Assembly: GCF_014652635.1 (NCBI RefSeq)
Contig: NZ_BMZE01000002.1
Span: 415,562 to 479,561, forward strand
DNA: 64,000 nucleotides
Origin: Devosia pacifica
GTDB taxonomy: Bacteria; Pseudomonadota; Alphaproteobacteria; Rhizobiales; Devosiaceae
Direction of reading: 5' to 3'
Position numbers and translations under genes: made by a program. The number at the start of each line of letters is the position of its first letter. The first letter of the stretch is position 1. Below the pieces are notes generated by a model that saw only the letters and a program-made list of their open reading frames with translations, was not told the DNA's origin and ran no database searches. Positions 59,110-64,000 of the stretch are shown in pieces.

Positions 59110-60327
59110 ATGGCTGATACCAAAGTGGATGTGGCAATCCTCGGGGGTGGTCCGGCTGGGCTCACCATGGCCCTGGCGCTATCCCGATACGGTCGTGGTC
59201 TTCGGGTTGCGATCGTTGAGCGGCGCGATATGACCATTCCGAAGGATAGCCGAGCTACAGCGATCGCGGCGGGGGTGCGGCGGGTTTTCGACGCGCTCGA
59301 TATCTGGCAGCCAATGGCCGAACGGGCGCAGCCGATCACCGCGATGCGCATCACGGATTCCGCCGGCGAAGACATCGCCCGGCCGCTGTTTCTGAGTTTC
59401 TCCGGAGACGTTGCGCCCGGTGAGGCTTTCGCGCACATGGTGCCAAACGCGGCAATGGCGGAGGCACTTCTGGCGGCGGTTGATCCGTCCATTACTTTAC
59501 TGGCGCCGGCGCAGGTGCACAGCTTTGATGGCAAAGGCGGTCGCGCCCGGCTGGGGCTCGCAGATGGCAGTTCGCTCGAAGCCAGTCTCGTCATCGCCGC
59601 AGATGGCGCGCAATCCTCACTCCGGGATATGGCCGGCATCGGCGTTTTTCGTCATGACTATGGACAATCAGGAATCGTCACCACCATCGCCCACGCACTG
59701 GACCATGAGGGCGTTGCTTATGAGCATTTCCGTCCGTCTGGGCCGTTTGCCAGCCTGCCATTGCCGGGCAAGCGATCTTCGCTGGTCTGGACGGAACGCT
59801 CGGAGAACGTCGGGGAGATTCTCGGCGCTTCTGCCGAACAGCAGGCCGAACGTATTGAAGCCGTGATGGGATCGACCCTTGGCGCCGTTCGCGTCGAGGA
59901 GACGGTGATGAGTTTTCCGCTTCGGCTGCAATTGGCGCACAGTTTCATCGGGCCGCGCCTGGCGCTGATTGGCGATGCCGCGCATGTCGTCCACCCGATT
60001 GCCGGGCAGGGCCTCAATCTGGGACTTAAGGATGTGGCAGCCCTTGCCGAAGTGATCATCGATGCGGCGCGCCTGGGGCTCGACATCGGAACCGAACAGG
60101 TGCTTGAGCGCTACCAGCGCTGGCGCCGGTTCGATACAGCCACTATGGCGATGGTCACCGATGGCATGAACCGGTTGTTCTCCAATGATGTGGGGGCAAT
60201 CCGGGCTTTAAGGGATCTTGGTCTCGGTCTTGTCGATCGAACGGAGCCGATCAAGGACGCCATGATCCGCGCGGCCGCCAGCGTGAGCCCGAACGGTCCG
60301 AAGCTGCTCAACGGGGCGGGGCTCTAA
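59110..60327 (+). CDS. UbiH/UbiF-family FAD-dependent ubiquinone-biosynthesis monooxygenase
   Basis: 405 residues from ATG 59110, preceded by CGGGAG; other in-frame starts upstream (59080, 58915) lack that signal. Dinucleotide-binding VDVAILGGGPAGLTMALALSRYG, and LALIGDAAHVVHPIAGQGLNLGLKDVAAL, the GD motif of aromatic hydroxylases in the Ubi group. It hydroxylates the ubiquinone ring; which position (UbiH, UbiF or UbiI role) is undecided. Confidence 0.9.
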   Translation: MADTKVDVAILGGGPAGLTMALALSRYGRGLRVAIVERRDMTIPKDSRATAIAAGVRRVFDALDIWQPMAERAQPITAMRITDSAGEDIARPLFLSFSGDVAPGEAFAHMVPNAAMAEALLAAVDPSITLLAPAQVHSFDGKGGRARLGLADGSSLEASLVIAADGAQSSLRDMAGIGVFRHDYGQSGIVTTIAHALDHEGVAYEHFRPSGPFASLPLPGKRSSLVWTERSENVGEILGASAEQQAERIEAVMGSTLGAVRVEETVMSFPLRLQLAHSFIGPRLALIGDAAHVVHPIAGQGLNLGLKDVAALAEVIIDAARLGLDIGTEQVLERYQRWRRFDTATMAMVTDGMNRLFSNDVGAIRALRDLGLGLVDRTEPIKDAMIRAAASVSPNGPKLLNGAGL

Positions 60328-60378
60328 CGCTGTATCGATGCGCTGGGCCCGTTGCCGACTGGACATATTGGAAGGAAG

Positions 60379-60454
60379 TGGTGCCGCTTGCGTGACTCGA
60401 ACACGCGACCCCATCATTACGAATGATGTGCTCTACCAACTGAGCTAAAGCGGC
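60379..60454 (-). tRNA. tRNA-Thr (anticodon CGU)
   Basis: Folds as a 76-nt cloverleaf on the minus strand: acceptor GCCGCTT / AAGCGGC, D arm with AGCTCAGTTGGTAGAGC, anticodon stem CATCA/TGATG with loop TTCGTAA (CGU, reads ACG), T loop GTTCGAGTC, and encoded 3' CCA (60379-60381). Discriminator base A. Lies between ubiH-like gene and hemY. Confidence 0.96.
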
Positions 60455-60480
60455 ATGCCGGGCGGACCGGCGGGGCTCTT

Positions 60481-61878
60481 TTACTGGGCCTGTTCGCGTG
60501 GTGCAAGGGGCAATGCGGTACCGGATTGCGGTTCTGCGATGGCCGGTGCGTCGTCGGGTTGGCTCGACATCGGGCGCGTGTCGCTCACCGGCACCGAGAC
60601 AGCGGTCACCGGCACCTTCCATTCGAAGGCATCCAGCCGGCCTGTGATCGGAGAGACCGGCTCCCACTCGTCACTGGTGATACCGTCCGCGGTCCAGCAT
60701 GGATCGCGCGGCGCGCGCACGGCACGCGCCAGCCATTCGCGGGCCTTGCCGTGATCGCCCGTTTCGCCTTCCTCGAGCTCAGCCATCAGGCTCGCAATGC
60801 CCTGGGTCGGCTCGCCGATATAGGGGCCGAGAGCTTCGCGCGCCAACGGCCAGTCTGCGGCATCGATCGCCGCGCGCGCCAGGACCATTGCCGATGAACG
60901 GTCGCGCGGCGGCGTCGTAATCAATTCGCGCGTGCGTTTCAGCCGTTCCGTAGGCGCGGCGCCGGGCTGCGCCCCGGCATAAAGCAAGGCCACCTGCGGA
61001 TGCTCGGTTGCCCGCCAGACACGGCGCAACAGGCTGAGCGCACGCCGCACCTCACCGCGGTGCGAGTGGATACGTGCCGCAATCAGCGCGGCTGGGACGA
61101 AATCTGGAATCAGTTTCAATGCGGTAAGGGCATGATCAAGCGCTGCCAGCGGGTCGCTGATCTCGGTCTCGCGGGCGCGGGCGGTTTCGATCACTGCCTG
61201 CTTGCGCTGCTTGGCGGCGCGCTCCGATCGGCCCGACGCCGGCTGGTCGTTGACCATTGCAACGGCCTGGGCCCATGCCCCGCGCTTGACCAGATCGCCG
61301 AAGACGGCGTCGCTGGCCCAGGGACTGGCCGGCTCTAGGGCGATGGCCTTGCGCGCAAAGGTCAGCGCCGCTTCCGTACGATGCTGCGCGCGGGCCTGCT
61401 CATAAAGCCCGAGAAGCGCCGCCATGGCCGTCCGATCGTCGGAAATCAGCGCCCGGTAATGTTCGCGTGCCGCTGACATTTCGCCCAGCGCCAAATCCGC
61501 CCGCGCTTCGAGCAAACGCGGCGCCGGGTTGTTGGGCAGGCGCTGACGCGCGTCCCGGGCGAGGTGCCGCGCGCGACCGGCATCACCGGCCTGCAAGGCG
61601 ATAAAGGCCTGAGAAAGCGCGTCGATGCCGTGAATGCGCCGACGTTCACGTGAGCGGCGGGCCAACGCGCCGGGGGCCCGCATCAACCACCGGACCAGGC
61701 TCCAAAGCACAATGATCAGGACGACGAACAGCGCAAGAAGAAATAAGGCTGTTCCAATCTGCGGCTCAACCCGCCACCCGGCGACATCGAGGGTGACCGT
61801 GCCGGGCACCGCCGCCAACCAGGCGATCAGTACCGTTACGACAAGACTGGCGATAATCCATAATGCAAGACGAATCAC
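60481..61878 (-). CDS. hemY: HemY-type TPR membrane protein
   Basis: 465 residues, GTG start at 61878 overlapping the mitofilin-like gene's stop. Two N-terminal membrane segments (about 4-22 and 39-63) are followed by TPR-like helical repeats (ALSQAFIALQAGDAGRARHLARDARQRLPNNPAPRLLEARADLAL) and a Pro-rich C-terminal end. The family is often called HemY by its location beside heme genes, not by proven enzymatic activity. Part of hemD-mitofilin-hemY. Confidence 0.87.
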   Translation of the reverse strand: MIRLALWIIASLVVTVLIAWLAAVPGTVTLDVAGWRVEPQIGTALFLLALFVVLIIVLWSLVRWLMRAPGALARRSRERRRIHGIDALSQAFIALQAGDAGRARHLARDARQRLPNNPAPRLLEARADLALGEMSAAREHYRALISDDRTAMAALLGLYEQARAQHRTEAALTFARKAIALEPASPWASDAVFGDLVKRGAWAQAVAMVNDQPASGRSERAAKQRKQAVIETARARETEISDPLAALDHALTALKLIPDFVPAALIAARIHSHRGEVRRALSLLRRVWRATEHPQVALLYAGAQPGAAPTERLKRTRELITTPPRDRSSAMVLARAAIDAADWPLAREALGPYIGEPTQGIASLMAELEEGETGDHGKAREWLARAVRAPRDPCWTADGITSDEWEPVSPITGRLDAFEWKVPVTAVSVPVSDTRPMSSQPDDAPAIAEPQSGTALPLAPREQAQ

Positions 61879-63272
61879 GAGCCTACCTCCTCGGCGACAT
61901 CGAGGGCGGAGCGTCGTGCAGCGATCAGGATTTCATCGGCTGCCGCCTGACGGGCGACCATGTCCGTCACATCACCGGCAGCCGCAAGCATCGGCTCTGG
62001 CAGGGTGGCGAGAAGGTCTCGCGCTTCAATGAAATCCTGGCGCGCCAATGCCGCCTCAACCTGGCTCAAGACCGCCTGTGGCGTTTCGCCGGCGACTTCA
62101 CCGCTCGGGCGGATCGCGAGGACGGACTGCAACCACGCGCCAGTGCGCGCGGTCCAGTCGGCGTTTTCGTCGACAGGTTGCCTTGCCAGCATGTCCGGCA
62201 TTGCCGAGCGGAACGCCGAGGCGACCTGATCGGGCCGGGCAAGCCCGGTATCCGCCGCATCGGACAGGGCATCCGGTATGGCAAGCTCGGGCAATGTTGT
62301 GCCCAGAGCGTCGAGTTCCTCAGTAAAGGCGCGACCACTATTGAAGGCGGTCTCGAGGCTCGAGAGCACCAGCGGCAAGCGGATTGCGCTGACGAGTGTG
62401 TCCGGCCCCGCGTCGTCTGCTGCCGCAGACAACTCGCCGATCTCGGTTTGCTGGGCGCCGAGCGTCTGTTCCAGTTCGGCGAGCTGGCTCGACAGCTGAT
62501 CGATTGCGCCCTGGGCTTCGGAGAGTGCTGCAGTATCACCAGACGCCGCGCCGCCGGCGCCCGCCTCCAGTTCTTCCAGCCTCTGCTGCACCTCTTCAAG
62601 CGATGCAGAAAGGCCGCTAACATCGGCGGAACCGTTTGTCGGTTCCGGCAGGGCCGCGACGACCTGTTCCACATCAGACAGACGCTGCTCAACGTCTGGT
62701 GCCTCCTCGATACGGGTTTCAAGTGCCGATAGCGATTGCTGGATCTCTTGCTGGCTGTCCGACAAGGTTGTGAGCTGCTGCTCGAGAGGGTCAGTGCTGT
62801 TATCGGCAGGGACTGGCCACATACCGGCCCAGGCAATGGCATAGGCTGCAGCTAATCCGAGGACACCGCCGCCGATCACGCCGATCAACGTCGCGGCAAA
62901 CACGCCGTCCGAGCCGCCACCGGAGCCAGTGTCGAGAGGTCGATCCGCCACTGATGACGCTTTCGCATCTGCTTCAGACGCCTTTGGTGCGCTGCCAGGT
63001 TCTCGCGAGGCAGATACGCCGGCGGCGTCAGACGTCTTGGTGTCTGAGGGTTTTGCGTCAGGTGCCTCGGCACCTGCGCTCTTGGCCGCGTCGCTGGTCG
63101 GCACGCCCGCGCGGTTTGTGGCTGTGCCGGTTTTTGCCGGCTTGTTAACATCTGCCGGCTTTTTGCCCGCGCTGCTCGCAGTCTCGGTCGGGGTGGTTTC
63201 GCTCGTCTTGTTCTTGTCTGCCTGCGCGTCAGTCACAGGCGGCTTAGCCGGCCCGGTGGACTTGTTGCTCAT
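61875..63272 (-). CDS. Alphaproteobacterial mitofilin-like inner-membrane protein
   Basis: 465 residues from ATG 63272 with AGGGG upstream. A low-complexity Ala/Thr/Lys/Pro N-terminal region (1-120) is followed by one membrane segment (GVFAATLIGVIGGGVLGLAAAYAIAWAG), a long coiled coil (about 160-290, with QQLTTLSDSQQEIQQSLSALETRI) and a C-terminal helical domain. Alphaproteobacterial homologues of MICOS Mic60 have this layout and neighbour hemY and hemD; in bacteria they are linked to intracytoplasmic membranes. Membrane-shaping here is inference. Confidence 0.82.
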   Translation of the reverse strand: MSNKSTGPAKPPVTDAQADKNKTSETTPTETASSAGKKPADVNKPAKTGTATNRAGVPTSDAAKSAGAEAPDAKPSDTKTSDAAGVSASREPGSAPKASEADAKASSVADRPLDTGSGGGSDGVFAATLIGVIGGGVLGLAAAYAIAWAGMWPVPADNSTDPLEQQLTTLSDSQQEIQQSLSALETRIEEAPDVEQRLSDVEQVVAALPEPTNGSADVSGLSASLEEVQQRLEELEAGAGGAASGDTAALSEAQGAIDQLSSQLAELEQTLGAQQTEIGELSAAADDAGPDTLVSAIRLPLVLSSLETAFNSGRAFTEELDALGTTLPELAIPDALSDAADTGLARPDQVASAFRSAMPDMLARQPVDENADWTARTGAWLQSVLAIRPSGEVAGETPQAVLSQVEAALARQDFIEARDLLATLPEPMLAAAGDVTDMVARQAAADEILIAARRSALDVAEEVGS

Positions 63273-63296
63273 CAAATCATCCCCTGTTCGCGTCCA

Positions 63297-64000
63297 TCAT
63301 GCCCGGTTTTGCTCGCGGGCAAAAGCCAGTGCCAGCGCCATCATCGCATCCTCGTCGGGTCGATCGGCAAGGCTGATCCGGGTAAAGTGCGCATTAAGCA
63401 GCGGCTCGGCCACCTTTTCCGAGAGGCACAGGACCTCGATCGCGGCGCGGTGGCGCGGCTCAAGCCGGTCGCCGAGGCATCCGATGAAGGTGGCGGCGGT
63501 ACGCTGCGAATAAAACAGGATCGCAGCGACACTGCCCGATTCGAACTGATCCAGTATCTGCGTCGGCAGCTGCTGCGTCGGCTGCATGTCGTAAATGGCG
63601 ATGGTGTCGACGCTGACGCCGTGTTCGGCGACTGATCGCGCCAGATCACCTGAGCGATGCACGCCCGCCGGGTGCAGAATCCGGCCCCCCGGCGCGTTGT
63701 GAACGATCGTCTCGGCCAGCTCGGCAAGTGCTCCGCCGGCATTGTGGATATTGATGAACCCCAATGAAGCCGCTTCTTCGGCGCTGGCATTTCCCACGGC
63801 ATAGAGCGGCAGATGCGTGAATTCTGAGAGATCGGCAATCTCGGCAAGGCTGCGCAAACCATTGGCGCTGGTCAACGCCAGGCCGGCATATGCCTTGGGA
63901 TCGGGAATTGCTGCGTCGTTTAGTGTCACGCAGTTCAGCATCGGACAGATCAAGGCGTCAATGCCGAGCGCATCGAGATGAGAAGCGGTGGCGCGCGCAT
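63297..64000 (-). CDS. hemD: Uroporphyrinogen-III synthase (5' end outside window)
   Basis: The frame is open to the window edge with no stop, so the first codons are missing. Visible are SHLDALGIDALICPML, LALTSANGLRSLAE and LPLYAVGNASAEEAASLGF, HPAGVHRSGDLARS and IAIYDMQPTQ, matching HemD, the enzyme that closes the tetrapyrrole ring with D-ring inversion. The low conservation of this family limits certainty, but the neighbours (mitofilin-like, hemY) support it. Confidence 0.85.
   Translation of the reverse strand, partial: ARATASHLDALGIDALICPMLNCVTLNDAAIPDPKAYAGLALTSANGLRSLAEIADLSEFTHLPLYAVGNASAEEAASLGFINIHNAGGALAELAETIVHNAPGGRILHPAGVHRSGDLARSVAEHGVSVDTIAIYDMQPTQQLPTQILDQFESGSVAAILFYSQRTAATFIGCLGDRLEPRHRAAIEVLCLSEKVAEPLLNAHFTRISLADRPDEDAMMALALAFAREQNRA

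Noticed and set aside
61641..61655. CACGTG inside hemY as a ninth parS site
   Set aside because: CGTTCACGTGAGCG matches only the central bases; the flanks do not fit.

Overview
The window reads as a continuous, densely coded chromosomal segment of an alphaproteobacterium, most likely Hyphomicrobiales (Rhizobiales). The evidence is gene order: rph-rdgB-hemW, hrcA-grpE, dnaK/dnaJ, hisB-DUF2628-hisH-hisA-hisF-hisE-coaA, hslV-GNAT-hslU, XRE-Smr-Tim44 / fxsA / secB, maf-aroE-coaE-dnaQ, hemE-hemJ-rho-mnmE-mnmG-rsmG-parA-parB, and hemD-mitofilin-hemY. Family-level placement cannot be made from the window. I see no insertion sequence, prophage, CRISPR array or genomic island.

The most informative part is the replication-origin neighbourhood. 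Between the divergent genes maf and hemE (about 33.70-34.14 kb) lies a gene-free region with two exact TTAA-N7-TTAA CtrA-type boxes, DnaA-box-like sequences, four GANTC methylation sites and an AT-rich tract beside hemE, which is the architecture of Caulobacter-type oriC. Around it, from 8.4 to 42.7 kb, are eight parS-like sequences centred on CACGTG, clustered most tightly near parAB; three lie inside coding sequence.

Layout. 0-6.2 kb: rsmI (cut by the window edge), hemW, rdgB, rph on the minus strand, divergent from hrcA-grpE; then pncA and alkB. 6.2-11 kb: dnaK with a strong sigma-32-type promoter, an alpha/beta hydrolase with an altered catalytic motif, and dnaJ. 11-20.4 kb: small enzymes and regulators (FMN reductase, histidine phosphatase-like protein, MarR, pyrF, VOC protein, dapB, gpmA, Ada-like protein, nth, TetR with its probable operator, a PfkB kinase). 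20.4-25.4 kb: coaA and the his operon, with one unrecognised membrane protein translationally coupled in it. 25.5-30.9 kb: hslVU with an acetyltransferase between the subunits, then Smr, Tim44-like, fxsA and secB. 30.9-46.9 kb: the origin region, parAB, holA, lptE and leuS. 47-55 kb: yggS, a CenR-like response regulator, a cyclic-nucleotide-binding protein, xthA, lolA, an alpha-glucosidase and ftsK. 55.2-58.8 kb: two ammonium transporters and glnK with two matching sigma-54-like promoters. 59-64 kb: a UbiH-type monooxygenase, tRNA-Thr(CGU), hemY, a mitofilin-like protein and hemD (cut by the window edge).

Most genes are housekeeping: protein quality control (dnaK/J, grpE, hrcA, hslVU, secB), chromosome start and segregation (oriC, parAB, ftsK, holA, dnaQ), heme synthesis (hemE, hemJ, hemD, hemW, hemY), histidine synthesis and nitrogen acquisition. 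Translational coupling by 4-base stop/start overlaps is very common, and about a dozen genes appear to start at GTG or TTG. I did not find a clearly undescribed multi-gene system; the best leads are the origin/parS arrangement, the twin amt promoters, the altered active sites in two enzymes, and the unknown membrane protein in the his operon.
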